Below, in pieces: positions 24,442-35,669 of a stretch of 64,000 bases of DNA. Position 1 is the stretch's first letter, and every line of letters starts with the position of its first letter. The notes beneath the pieces are model-generated. The model saw nothing but the letters and a program-made list of their open reading frames with translations. It was not told the DNA's origin and did not search any database. Both the position numbers and the translations under genes were made by a program. The stretch covers positions 22,361,744 through 22,425,743 of the forward strand of contig OX637393.1 in assembly GCA_951799425.1 (NCBI GenBank), in the 5' to 3' direction. This DNA comes from Ilex aquifolium (Eukaryota > Streptophyta > Magnoliopsida > Aquifoliales > Aquifoliaceae).

Positions 24442-26895
24442 TGTAAAACCCGAGAAAATTTAAACTTTTGTGAAAAAGGGCAAAACGGTAAATTGTCACT
24501 ACGGTACAAGTTGTAAACCTGAATTTTTCTAGAACTCGGATGACGAAACGAACCTCACCGTTGGATTCGTCTCGCGAAAACTAGTTACCCTGTCAAATTT
24601 CATTAAATTCCGAGTTAGTCGGATTTTTTGCGTTTTACGAGGCGGTCGAGCCTCGGGAGACCCAAAAACGGAATTCTGAATAAAATTTTAAATTTTGGGA
24701 AATAAAGGATGGCAAGTTGAAATAAAAATATTTTGAACTTGAACCGAAGCGAAATTTAATCGTTTCGGGGTTAAAACGGACCCGGGAAATAAAGGCCGTG
24801 TGGCGCGTTGTGGGCCAAGTATTTAAAGGGTATTTAAAGGGGAGAAAATCAGATTTTCTCCCCATTTTGCTCAGCCGATTCCAACGTGAAAACAAGAGAG
24901 GGAAGCTAGGGTTTTTCTCCACCTTCTCTCTAAGATTCTCGTCTCCACGGGGCTCAAATCAACTCGGGCCAAGAACAAAGGTGGTTATACTCGCCGAGGG
25001 CTACGAAACCATACCAAGGGAGTCGAGTTTTGGAGCGATTCGAAGAACGAGATTTTGGGAAGCTAGGGCTTGGAGCTTGAATCGGGTCTTGGAGGCTTCC
25101 CAACGTTGTTCTCCATTCTTCAAGAGGTAGGGTTCCCTCCTACCAATGTTTATTCCACACCTAGAATGCTTAGGTGAAATGGGTAAATGAATAGATATAG
25201 ATATATGTGTATGTCATTTGCCTATGGTTGTGATATTGGATGAAATGGGTTGAAATCAATTCTAATTGAATTGGTAATTAGAAGTTTCTAAATGAAATTT
25301 CTAGGATAGAGTATATGAAATTAACCCAATGTGACTCTTGGGCTATGTGAAGTGTGGGCATGCTATGTGTTTATTTTATGCCTTGAAATTGAAGTGTGTT
25401 ATTTATTGATGATGTGATGACATACTTGGGTGTTAATCAAGATTAAATGTTGATATATATACATGCTTGTGATATATTGACATTGTAAGAAAGTATGGAA
25501 ATTATATGCTTATGATATGATTTTTCCATGAGGTGTGTGAATTGTGATGAGAATGTTCATATATCACTCATACCATATCGAACATTGTATTAATGTTGCA
25601 ATGGAGCATCACATTGCATATGCACGGGAACATCGCATTTAGTAGGTGTGTCTGCATGGTTGTTTGTCTTCACCACGCGTGGTGGATGACGAGTGGGCTC
25701 GGGTAATATGGGTCGATGACCTAGTCGAGTCGCATGGTTTATATGTTGATAGGGTTGGGGTAGCAAGAAGGGCTAGAAAATCCCTCGGGTGAGAGACCCG
25801 GTGATTGGAGACGCACTCCGTTGGTATAAGAGTCCATAAAGTGTGTCGGTGTACGCGGAACCGTTGGTGGAAGTCCATAAATTCCATGTAGGTTGGGTGA
25901 CATTTGGTGTGAGTCCATGAACATCCACCCCTATAAAGACCCTAGAATGAAAGGTCATTTGATGTGCAACATAAATGACGGATTTGTACACATTGGCACT
26001 TGCATGTGTAGAGGAGCCGGGAAGGGCTCGGTTAATATGCATGAGTGGGTCTCACCTCATTCCATAGCATGACATTGCAAATTCCATCATTGAATATATT
26101 TCCTTGCTTGGAATGTTATGAATTGTGGTTTTGTGGCATGTGAACATTTCATATGCATATAGGTTGGGGAGTAGCCTCATTAGGAGATACCCTATTGAGC
26201 GTGGCTCACCCTTTGTGGGAAAAACATTTCAGGTGCGAGGTTCACACCGGCGGACGGCTCCCGTTACGAGCCCCAAAGTTGAAGAAAGCCGACTTGTGGC
26301 TTTTATTGTTGTTTTGTAAAGTTTTTGTAAGAATTCCATTTTGATATGTAAATATATGGAATCAATTGTAATGGAACTTGTACAAACCATGTTTCATATG
26401 GAAATCCTTGTCAAACATGTATTTGATGAATTGGGAGAGGTTTTGAATGAATTGGAATTGAAAAATGGTTGAAAATGGCTAAACTGGGCAGAGAGTACCG
26501 GTACTGGGTACCTGTACTGTATGGTACCGGTACTGTGTACCGGTACTCCCTTTCCAGTGGGTTGACAGTACCGGTACATAGGGGTACCGGTACGGTATGG
26601 TACCGGTACTCTCTTCAAAATTTTCAGATTTTCACACTGCTTCGCCCTATTTTCAATCTACGTTTTCCTTCCCTCCAATGATGTAAATGGACTATAATGG
26701 AGTATAAATCATGGTATATTGAATATTGGTTGAATCCAAATGAATAATCGAATCCGGTTAACAATTGTGAATTAAGATCCCGGTTAAGGGGATGCTACTA
26801 CCGTGGTGTTAGGTTGAGTGACATCCATGGGTATTTCCGCGGGTTGACGGATGGTCAACGGTTAATATAGGACCCCCGGAAATTGGGGCGTCACA
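24442..26895 (+). repeat. T1 3' LTR (2454 bp)
   Basis: A near copy of 16939-19393, starting TGTAAAACCCGAG and ending GGGGCGTCACA, followed by the target duplication ATATT. Confidence 0.96.
26495..26609. repeat. Palindrome array GTACCGGTAC in the T1 3' LTR
   Basis: The same six perfect GTACCGGTAC copies and spacing as 18993-19107, as expected for a paired LTR. Confidence 0.95.
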
Positions 26896-27680
26896 ATATT
26901 TGAAGAAGTCGAGTCCCACATCTGGGAACTCTCTGAAATAGTATAAAAAAATTGAAATGCTTCTTCAGGGTTTTTATTCATAAGTTCTCCTTGAGCCATC
27001 ATTTCAACAAATTGTCGCATTACAGATGGAAGAGTATCATAAAACAAACCAACTAAAGTCCAATTTTCAAATGCATGATGTGGACAAGCTTGGAGAAGAT
27101 CCTTAAATCTTTCCCAACATTGATAAAAAGTTTCTCCTTCTTTCACAGAAAATTTCATTATTTTACGTCTTAATGTATTAGTACGATGCACAAGAAATTT
27201 TTTTTTAAAAAACTCAGTTTGTAAAACTTGCCAACTTGTAATAGAATTTGCTCTTAAGGAGTTAAGCCATAGATTAGCTTTATCTTTTAATGAGAAAAGA
27301 AAAAGTTTTATTCTGACCATTTCAGAATTATCTTGCAAAGTTCCACAGACTTCTTCAAATTCTTATATATGAACATAGGGATTTTCAGTTTCAAAACCAT
27401 GGAATTGTGGTAGTAACTGTATTGTTCCTGGTTTAATATTAATATTTAGAGCGTCCGTTGGAAAAGCAAAACATGAGGAGACATTAGTTCTTGTAGGATG
27501 TAAATATTCTTTTAATGGTCGAATATTTTGAACTACTTCTTGTTCTCTAGCTTCTTCCTCCCTAGGTACGTTTTGAGCCATACTTAAGTCAAATGATTCT
27601 TGTGTAGATTGTGAGGATGAAGATGATGAAGACGAAGGAGTTGACTGATTTACTGAACCTACTGATGAATGAACAGACAT
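26896..27680 (-). pseudogene. A3 gag, N-terminal part
   Basis: On the minus strand it starts MSVHSSVGSVNQSTPSSSSS at 27680, followed by a REEEAREQEVVQNIRPLKEY stretch and the retrotransposon gag domain (LFLFSLKDKANLWLNSLRAN and QVLQTEFF). It ends with FVEMMAQGELMNKNPEEAFQ before T1 interrupts it at 26896. The remainder is at 15237-16938. It is close to A1 gag (4177-4902) and more distant from A2 and A4 gag. Broken. Confidence 0.9.
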
Positions 27681-27785
27681 AGACTATTAAAAACAAAAAA
27701 ACAAACTATAAACATACAAAACAAATAAACAAATATTTATATTTTTTTCTTCTTTTTATATTATTTTTTTTCAAATTACCGTAAC

Positions 27786-27803
27786 TCCCCGGCAACGGCG
27801 CCA
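27786..27803 (-). other. Primer binding site of A3 (Asp-tRNA type)
   Basis: The plus strand reads TCCCCGGCAACGGCGCCA, 6 bp from the LTR edge at 27810. Confidence 0.93.
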
Positions 27804-27809
27804 AAAACT

Positions 27810-29689
27810 TGATTCGACATTTTTTTTGTGATCTGAATTATATTAATTATACACCCAAGTATAAGTGGTCAAATTGTAGTTTTCTCGGTTTAAGTCCAAG
27901 TATCGATCCCAAGAAGAGTTTTAGTAATTTAGATTTTAAAATAAAAATTAAAACAGTAAAGTTGTTGTTTAAAGCAGTATAAGGTTTGATAGCTTGTGAT
28001 GTGAGCTTAGATTGATAGTTAGTCTAATTAAATAAAGTGCAGAGATAAACGTGTTAACGACAAGAATATAAAAGATACCATTCAGTTTAAGGATCTCATA
28101 TGCTTTATATCGGTTAAATACTGGAAATGCTACCTTACAACAATTAACTTCCATTTTACTGGCAAGTCAACCAGTAGGTCTGATGTATATAAACTATCAC
28201 ACAGCAACTTCTTAGATTAGTTGGTGATGGTAGTTATAACACAACAACTTCTTAGGTTAGTTGGTTATATTCACGACAATTGATTAATCTAAGCACACCA
28301 GAAGGACAAGCCATTCATGAGGAATACTTGAATTATTCAACTGATCTGTTAATAATAAGTGCATATATAAATAAACCATAACTCAGCAACTTCTTAGGTT
28401 AGCTGGTGGTAATAGTCAGAACACAGCAACTTCTTAGGTTAGCTAGTTATAGATGTGTCAATTGACTAATTCAAGTGAACCAGAAGGCCAAGCCATTCAT
28501 GAGGAATACTTGAATTACCCAATAGGTCATATGTGATATATATATACCAGTTAAACATCCTCAGCATTCCGGTGGATGACTAGCCATACCGGTAGGAACA
28601 CCGTGGTTGTTAGACCGGCAATATAGTTATATATAGTAATTAAACAACCCTAATAACCCAGAAGGACAAGCCATTCATGAGGATCAATTAGGTTTTGTAC
28701 CATGCATCAGTAGAACATCCTCAGCGTTTCGGTGGAGGACAAGCCATACCAGTAGGAACACCGTGGTTGTTTAACTGACAGGTTGATGATGCAGCGATGA
28801 CATAATTTCAGGCACAGCACTGGAACTACGTACATCGTTGTATCATGCATGAAGCGTATAATACATATATATATATAAATATATATATATAAAACATCAT
28901 CATTTCCATAATCTAACTGATAATATACATATGTTCATCCTTCACTGAAGGATATAAACGACTACTCACGCCCCATTGCTATAAACAAACAAGGAGTGCG
29001 GGTATTCGTCATTACAACTGAAATAAAAGCACAAATTCTAAAACTTCTTTCACAAGGAACAATTGAAACACAACCACTCTTATTATTATTCAAAACAACA
29101 AAGTGGCGGTAGTTCAACTATCCGAATAGAAAGACTAAACAGAAATGTAGGAATACAGAATATTGGTGAAGAACGGACCGGCTATGACTTTCACTTTCAC
29201 TCTTTCTTTCTTTCTCTCTTTTTCTCTCTTTTTTCCTTCCCTTAGATGTCTTTCTTTTGCTCTTGGAGTGGTCGGCCATGAAGTGAAGGGGGAGGTCCTA
29301 TTTATTGGAAAAATAAAGCTTGAGGTGGAAAGCTAAGTGCAGGACACCTAGCCTGGCCATCCCCTACCATCCGGTACCATCCGGATGGTAAAGGCCTGCA
29401 GCTTGTACACTTGTCTCATTCTCGGAGTTCTTGTTGTCTTGCAGCAGGGGCACGTGTCACAGGCTGGAGCTTCCACGTGTCTCTTTTTATACTTTAGTCC
29501 TCCATTGTTTTCAACTTTGCAATTTAACCTCATATTCTTTGGTATTTCTGCAATTAACCCTGTAATTTAAACATAAAGTATTAAAAACTTTAATTTAGGC
29601 ACAAACCTTAATTCATAATGTTTAATTGTTTTATTTTACAAAGTTGATTACTTAATAATTTGTTATTACACAAAAATTAGGGTTAATGA
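27810..29689 (-). repeat. A3 5' LTR (1880 bp)
   Basis: The plus strand starts TGATTCGACA and ends GGTTAATGA, with the same a/b/c short repeats as the 3' LTR. It is followed by the target duplication GGGAC at 29690. Confidence 0.95.
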
Positions 29690-29926
29690 GGGACTTCTCC
29701 GTTTCTCTCATTATTTGCCATATTACTCTCACAAGAGTCTGCTACTGATCTAGGTGAATTTGGTTCAGGCTGATTCACTGACTCACAAGATTCTGCCGGC
29801 AAATTTTGATAGTGAGGAGTGCCCGCAGACATAAAGAAAATAAAACAATGTTATTCATAGTAAACCAAAGAATATATACAAAAATGAAGGTCTTTTTACC
29901 TTTTATCTTAAAACATCTTTAATGGC

Positions 29927-29944
29927 TCCCCGGCAACGGCGCCA
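29927..29944 (-). other. Primer binding site of A2 (Asp-tRNA type)
   Basis: The plus strand reads TCCCCGGCAACGGCGCCA, next to the LTR edge at 29951. Confidence 0.92.
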
Positions 29945-29950
29945 AAAACT

Positions 29951-30827
29951 TGACTTGGTCCGAAATGTGTACACCCAAGTGCAGGTGGTCAAGCTGTAGT
30001 AATAATCCGATTTGAGTCCGAAGTCGAATCCTCAGGGAACTCTTCTTGGTGTTTTGGGGTAAGCAGTGGTGGAGACCTATTGATTGTAACCCTTGAGATT
30101 TGACGTTGTGTGAGGTGTGAGATTTCCTAGACAGAATATAAGATTCTTTCCAAGAGAATTTTCTAAACAAAGTATGAGATAAGCTCTAATGTAAAAGAGT
30201 CACTCTTTAGTTCAAGGATCTGGACATGTAGTTAATTATCCGATTTATTACACTTATGCTTGATAACTCAATTAACTCCCGTGTCAACAGCATGTTAATC
30301 TGAAGATAAAGGTGGATTAAGGGATTCCGATGTCTTTTTAGAAGTTTACAAGAATTTTCTGTGATGAGACTTAACCTGTCTACAAACAAGCAAGTGTTTC
30401 TACAAGACATCCAATCATGACATTAATGTTCCATTTCCATTCTTTAATTGAAGCACAATAATGGTGAAGATTGAAGGGTAGTCATGAAGATTTAGCCGGG
30501 GTACTTGCCTTGAACCAATGAGTCTTTCTATACAAGAGTTATCTATGTTATAGAAAGAACTCCTGGTTATACAAAGTACATTAGCTTTGCTAGATGCAAT
30601 CAATCATTCAATAAGCATGGGGAATATAAAGCATTAAGCATAATCGAAATTGCACAAATATAACGTCCGGATAATTTATACATGCCCTTCTCCTCTTACT
30701 AAAGAGTGAATGAGAAACTACTCACTCTTCATGGTTTTGGTAATGCTAGAAAAGTGAGTGATGCTCATTCCTCCAAGTAGAGGGATCACAAAGCAAAGCA
30801 CACTAAACAGGGAGCCGATCTTCGACA
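29951..30827 (-). repeat. A2 5' LTR (877 bp)
   Basis: The plus strand starts TGACTTGGTCCGAAATG and ends GATCTTCGACA. It is the reverse-complement relative of the A4 LTR (51168-52049), which starts TGTCGAAGATC and ends GGATCAAGTCA. It is less than half the length of the A1/A3 LTRs, which marks a separate family. Confidence 0.9.
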
Positions 30828-31494
30828 AAGATATATTTGATTTCTCACAAGATATATGCCCCTTATCATCCCCAGATAAGTGGGTAAGCTGAATTGGTCA
30901 ATAGGGAGATAAAATATATTTTAGAAAAAATAGTAAATCCAGACTGCAAGGATAGGTCCTTGAGACTAACTGCTGCGCTTTGGGCTTACCATACTGAATA
31001 CAAAACTATTTTGAGAATGTCTCCTTCTCGGCTAGTTTACGGTAAACCATGTCACGTGCTTGTGGAATTGGAACATCGAGCATATTGAGCAATCAAAATG
31101 ATGAACTTTGATATTGACAAAGTAAATGCATCCCGCAAATTTCAGATTAATGAATTCGAGGAACTGAGAAACGAAGCATATGAAAATGCAAAGATTGCCA
31201 AGTCCAAAATGAAAATTTTTCATGATAAGAATACTGTGCGGAAGTCTTTTGAACCCTCTCAAAAAGTCCTGTTATAGAATTTAAGGCTCCGTCTATTTCC
31301 CGAAAAGTTAAGATCAAGATGGACAGGCCCCTACATTGTTAAACAAGTTTTTGAACATGGGGCAATTGAAGTTGAGAATCCATTAACTGGAAATGTTTTC
31401 AAAGTGAATGGTCAAAGGCTTAAGCCATATCATGATGGATTTATTGAAAATGTGAATTCCATTCAATTAATGGAACCAATATATGTGTCTTGAA
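30828..31494 (+). pseudogene. E integrase C-terminal remnant
   Basis: It starts inside the catalytic core (YHPQISG, then [16 protein letters not shown], which carries the expected Glu). It continues with [28 protein letters not shown] and ELEHRAY, and ends with a GPY-type module (RSRWTGPYIVKQVF) and KPYHDGF. This is the standard order for an Athila-type integrase, which joins the cDNA to the host chromosome. Broken in a few places. Confidence 0.88.
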
Positions 31495-31650
31495 AAGTCA
31501 TTATAAGTAATTGACTGTAAATAGTAGTACTAATTGTTTGTTGTTTGTTTTACAGATTAGGGTTTGCACTATGGATTTGTCTCACCTCCAATTCTTATTA
31601 GCAATTGTCTATAATTTTACTTCATAATGTTATACATTGGGGATAATGTT

Positions 31651-31670
31651 AAATTTAGGTTGGGGGAGGG
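31651..31670 (+). other. Internal polypurine-like tract of E
   Basis: AAATTTAGGTTGGGGGAGGG lies between integrase and ORF3, matching the tract at 15016-15035 of A3. Confidence 0.5.
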
Positions 31671-31789
31671 AACAATCCATACTTGTCTTTATGACCGGTA
31701 GACATTAAAGAACCGGATAGTGAGTCTTTTTCAAAAATTTATAAATTTTCAAAATTTTTCAAAAATGGATGAGAAATTTTTTTGGTTTA

Positions 31790-32164
31790 GTTTGGGTATG
31801 CTGCGTACTTTTCCAAAAGATATACATTCTTTTATTATAAAAAAAGCAAAGATTGTTAGAAATTTAGAAATTTTTGACAATCAAGCAAAACCTTTGTGAG
31901 AAAAAAGTTCATTTGCCAAACGCCGACGAGCAAATCGGCTCGGTGGTTGTGTACAAGTGCGAATGATTAATGCATATGAGAGAATATAATCGGTGTGCTG
32001 AACCAATTTCAGGTCGAGCATTAGATCGTCTTGACTGGATTAAGTATGTGCAGAGTAAGGATTACCTTGAGACGACATCTTATTCCAATCTCATACTTTC
32101 AAGATATGTGCGACAGGAGATTAATCGGTTCACTGATGTCATTGATTTAGAAGATTCTGATTAA
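31790..32164 (+). pseudogene. Small conserved 3' ORF ('ORF3') of E
   Basis: The translated stretch contains KDIHSFIIKKAKIVRNLEI, SFAKRRRANRLGGC, YNRCAEPISGRALDRLDWIK and a tail with SKDYLETTSYSNL, RYVRQEINRFTDV and LEDSD. These line up with the A3 copy (14460-14824). It is basic in the middle and acidic at the end. I recognise no known domain. A conserved order in two diverged elements suggests a real product in the family, here broken. Confidence 0.65.
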
Positions 32165-32390
32165 AACTAATTATGATCAAAGTGTATAATTCTTAGGATG
32201 TGTATGAATTTTTAAGTTTATTAGACAATTAACTATGTAAATATTTGAATTTAAACTGATTTTCTGTAACTATAGGCTAGAAAACTAAAGCTGGAAATTA
32301 GGAGAATATCAAGGGACAGTAGCCTGCAATCCCAAGGGAATTCCAGAGGATCAACACTGTCTGGACGATGCTGATAGCATCCAGACGGTA

Positions 32391-34069
32391 TGCTTGTATG
32401 GTTTTCTCTAATCTCCAAACATGAACCCGGATTGTGTGTATATGGCTTATACGAGTTGCTGAATGTCACTCTCCCTCGGGGTTTTGCAAGAAATAGGGAA
32501 AATCATGTGTGTGAACAAAAACATGAGTGTGTGTGCAAAACTGCTCCCCAAGCGAAGAGAGACTTGCAATGTCGTGTATTACTTGGAATGGGTATTCCAA
32601 GGTCGTCTCCTCAGGGAAAGAAATGTCAAATTGCTTTGAAGGGTGCTTTGTAAAGAAATGAAAATTGGAAAATCTTGTGAATTGTGTTTTGGTGAGTTGT
32701 GTTTTGGTAAAAATGCAAGAAACCAAGGTTGGCTAATCCATAGAGGTCATTCCAATGGGAATGCAAAATCCACTTGATTCATTCATCCAATGGTGTCTTG
32801 GTGTTTGATTGATTCGTAGGAAGTGAGGGACTAATGTGGATGTGTTGGGCACAAGCATACCCCGTGACAAGTTTATGGTGTATCAAGAGCCCACAACCAC
32901 GTTCGCACTCAACCTAGTCAAACCAAACACTCTACACTACGAGGAAGAATGAAAAAGAGTCGATTTCACATACCCAAGAGGAAATTCCCCTTGGATTAGC
33001 CAACTAAAAGTCTAGCTACTCATAGTAAAAGCAAGAACCAACATAAGGTAAAGAGATATGGTAGTGAAATGAAGCATGAAACTTGTTTTGATGCAATAAA
33101 AGGTTTAAACTACAAGAGTAAATTCATTCCTACCCAAAATACAAACATTGAAGACAAAATACCCAAATGTAGAAATGGAAATGCTAGAGCACTTAACTAA
33201 GCTTGATTAAAATTTAAATAAAAGGGTTTAAACTGAAAGAGAGAAAAATTAAAAGTAATGTAAAGCTTACTACAATAAAAATGGTGAAGGAAATGTAAAA
33301 ATCCAACTTTCTCTCTCTACAACTCCATCTTCTACCTTGGAGCTTCTTTCACTAAAAGCGTGTAACAAATCTGAAAATGGTGTAAGACCTCTTAATTTTC
33401 GTCCATTCCTCTCTCGTAGCCTATTTGAACTGAGCTGCAATGAGTGGGGAGAGGTTGGACACTTGAACAAGCAAAAATAGGCCAAGCATGCTCCTCCCAT
33501 GCTTTCCTAACCACTCCTCTTCTCTCTCTCTCTCTTGAAATCTGACTTTTGGTGTTAGGAGAGCATCACGGGGTGTCAAATATGTCAGGGTATGATTTGG
33601 ATGGCAAGAGGTGGGCCCCCGGAGTAGGTGGAGTCATGTGAACATGCATCTGGCAAAACCTACCAGTAGAACGTAAGAAAACCTATCGGTAGGATTTTTC
33701 CAGTAAGCTTTTCTACCGGTAGGTTTTTGCATAGCTGAGGTAGAAGAATTCCAATAGCATTTTCTACCGGTAGGTTTTGACTAACTTCTACCGGTAGGTT
33801 TTGGCTGACTTCCACCGGTATGTTTTGTCTTGCATTGGGATTTCCTTAGTTCCTTGAGGTCCCAAGGCATCCGTTAAGCATTCCCTTCTTTCCCATTGCC
33901 TTTTAGCACTTTATGGGAGGCTTGATACATGACCTTCCCTGCTCTTTACCTACAATCACACGAATCTCCATTATTTTTGAGTTTGAAAGTATTTCCCCCA
34001 ATTTTCACCACAAAACAAGTAAAATGGATGCAAATGAGATACATGATATGAAATATTCTATACTCATCA
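32391..34069 (-). repeat. F2 LTR (about 1680 bp, Athila-like, minus-oriented)
   Basis: The plus strand starts TGCTTGTATGG and shares 'aatctccaaacatgaaccc' type phrases with the F1 LTRs (37769, 47039) and, reversed, with G. It ends ACTCATCA, followed by CACCTCCCAACTTGAG, a polypurine tract on the minus strand. That makes it the downstream LTR of a minus-strand element that extends to the right. It contains a CTACCGGTAG palindrome array. No partner LTR with a matching duplication was identified. Confidence 0.8.
33661..33835. repeat. Palindrome array CTACCGGTAG in the F2 LTR
   Basis: Three perfect CTACCGGTAG copies and three near copies (for example CTATCGGTAG) lie here, typically followed by GTTTTG. 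The leader 'ctggcaaaacc' precedes the first copy. Confidence 0.9.
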
Positions 34070-34534
34070 CACCTCCCAACTTGAGTTTTGCTACTTTTTT
34101 TTCAAACTACACTACACAAAAACAACAATTCCATTCATGTTAAACAATTCACCAATCACCAAAATACTCAAATCATAATGCAATTTTGTAAATGAACTTG
34201 GGGCAAATTGAAACAATTAAAATGTGGTTCTTTCATTCATAACTCCATAAGGTTCAGTATAGATATCTTGGAACAAAAAGAATGTCATGTAATCCTAGAT
34301 ACTCTTCTACGAGGCCGACTACCACTAAACCACTTATATGCAATCTATAAAAAACACAAAACAAAAGTGGTCTCCCTACTCCTCTGCATCATCACCCAAC
34401 TCCTCATCATCGTACTCCTCCTCCTCGTCCCCCTCCTCGTCATCAGACTCCTCCACCTCCAAGATAGTCGAGCCCATGGGGTCAGAAGTGGATGGCCTAG
34501 AGGTGGAAGGTGGTGGCATTATGGGGAGAGGCTC

Positions 34535-35638
34535 TCATGGGAAAGTCCTCTTGAAGATCTTAGAGACCATCAGCATCAGTAGCTGCATAGTCCCGCCGAA
34601 GTCGTCCAACTGCCCCTCTATCGCACTAAGGCGTTGGGAGACCGTCCGAGGTGGGGTAGCAGTGGGTGGCACAGACATAAAGGGTCTAGCAGTAGATGGC
34701 TCGGCTCTCAGTGGCCTCCCCCTTTCTTCCCTCTGGGCCGACCCTCCTGTCATGGCCGACCTCTTCATACTATTAGACTTGCCTATAGCTCCAAACTCTG
34801 GCGGGAGGGTCACATTGGAGGGGCTGCCCTTGGCTTTATTATGGAGGCAGATCTTCGTAACCAAGTGGGCATAAAGGAGATTTGCCTTTGGCTTACTAGC
34901 CTGGGTGTACTCCTTCATCACCTCCTAAATCATGAGAGCGATATCCATCCTCTTACCTGTCATTAAAACATAGAGAAAGGCTAGCTTCTCCTCCCCCAAA
35001 GTCTTCTTCACTCCCCGAGGTAGCAAATTGTAATGCAGAACCTTGTTCATTACCCCGTAGGAGTGCTTGAGTGCCCCAACTTGGATTTTTCCTTTATACT
35101 GTGTCGGGTCGTCATATATCAAGCTTGTGTATTCTTGAAGTGATTACCGCCCTTGGGTGTTATAAGGATAGACTGTGGTGTTGGGAGGTGGTCTTTGGTA
35201 ATGCAATGCATCCGCAATGACTCTCGGTGTTATCTCCATTCCCTTCCCTCTCACATTGGTTTTTAACAAAAATACATCCTCATCCACAACCTTTAGCTTT
35301 TGGTAGAACTCCCTACACATTGGAAGGACATAACCCCCCACGGGCTCGAACCAGACATCGATGCCATGGCCCTCTATTACTTAGACCACTTCATCATATG
35401 ACCCGATGGTGGGCTTATCTACATGCCACTCACACGTCACATTTTTCTCCTATATGCTCTTCGTGTGAGCGTCATTCTTTTGCTTTTTTTGTCTTTTCCC
35501 AGCATTGGGGGCTACCCTCATAGTCCTCTTACGGGATCCCGTTCCTGTAGGTGGTGGAGAACCGAGCCCCATTTTTTTGGTTCGTGCCATAACAGTAAAA
35601 AATGCCCCTAGGGAAACAAAGGGCAACACCAACTCCAT
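34535..35638 (-). pseudogene. Remnant of a 'putative plant transposon protein' type gene
   Basis: On the minus strand it begins MARTKKMGLGSPPPTG with a Lys/Arg-rich start (KRQKKQKND). It then has REFYQKLKVVDEDVFLLKTN, VRGKGMEITPRVIADALHY, VGALKHSYGVMNKVLHYNLL, EEKLAFLYVLMTGKRMDIAL and a Pro/Arg-rich C-terminal part ending SQRLSAIEGQLDDFGGTMQL, a possible coiled coil. The series 'V-RGK-x-I-TP', 'N-LLP-G' and 'KLAFLY-LMTGKR-DI' resembles, from memory, the plant-specific family annotated as putative plant transposon protein. Function is unknown. It is broken in a few places. Antisense frames over the same stretch are shadows. Confidence 0.65.
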
Positions 35639-35669
35639 AGTTCATCAAAAAGATCAAATGAAGCACGAG

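Larger units (their letters stand above)
16939..26895 (+). mobile_element. T1: Tekay/Del-like chromovirus LTR retrotransposon, full length
   Basis: Full structure is present: target duplication ATATT, 5' LTR 16939-19393, Met-initiator primer site 19397, gag-pol 19751-24346, polypurine tract 24429-24441, 3' LTR 24442-26895. The two LTRs differ at about 20 positions by hand count over 2455 bp (near 1%), so the insertion is recent but clearly older than T2. The coding region is broken in about three places. It interrupts A3 gag on the opposite strand. Confidence 0.97.
10612..29689 (-). mobile_element. A3: gag-protease-only Athila-like element, with T1 nested inside
   Basis: Two LTRs of 1866 and 1880 bp (10612-12477 and 27810-29689) are flanked by GGGAC and read on the minus strand. 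Internally, from 5' to 3', there is a primer site, gag, protease, a short linker, an internal polypurine-like tract, a small conserved ORF, a long non-coding 3' region and a polypurine tract next to the 3' LTR. RT, RNase H and integrase are not visible anywhere in it. T1 (16939-26895) lies in gag. By eye the LTRs differ by about 3-4% in the first 330 bp, so it moved well after its family arose but before T1. It resembles the TR-GAG class of non-autonomous plant elements. Confidence 0.92.
29690..30827 (-). mobile_element. A2 5' end: gag start, leader, primer site and LTR
   Basis: After the A3 duplication, A2 gag continues to its start at 29832. The minus-strand product begins MSAGTPHYQNLPAES, very like A4 (MSEDDPHFQNLPAES near 52156). 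A leader and an Asp-tRNA primer site (29927-29944) follow, then the 877-bp LTR to 30827. At 30828 integrase sequence of element E resumes, so A2 sits in E. The 5 bp after the LTR, AAGAT, are the expected target duplication, whose partner is off the left edge. Confidence 0.9.
30828..32390 (+). mobile_element. E: 3' part of an older plus-strand Athila-like element
   Basis: It holds integrase C-terminal coding sequence (30828-31494), a polypurine-like tract (31651-31670), ORF3 (about 31790-32164) and about 220 bp of AT-rich 3' sequence, then meets the F2 LTR at 32391. The 5' part lies beyond A2, off the left edge. The last bases contain a hairpin-forming pair (GTCTGG and CCAGAC near 32360-32386). 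It is among the oldest layers in the window. Confidence 0.8.

Noticed and set aside
29927-29944. Asp-tRNA-like sequences as tRNA genes
   Set aside because: Only the 18-nt primer-site complement is present, always next to an LTR edge; no cloverleaf.
34208-34966. Plus-strand frames with Ser/Pro and Leu-rich runs opposite the F2-region gene
   Set aside because: Antisense shadows of the minus-strand gene, which has the recognisable motifs.
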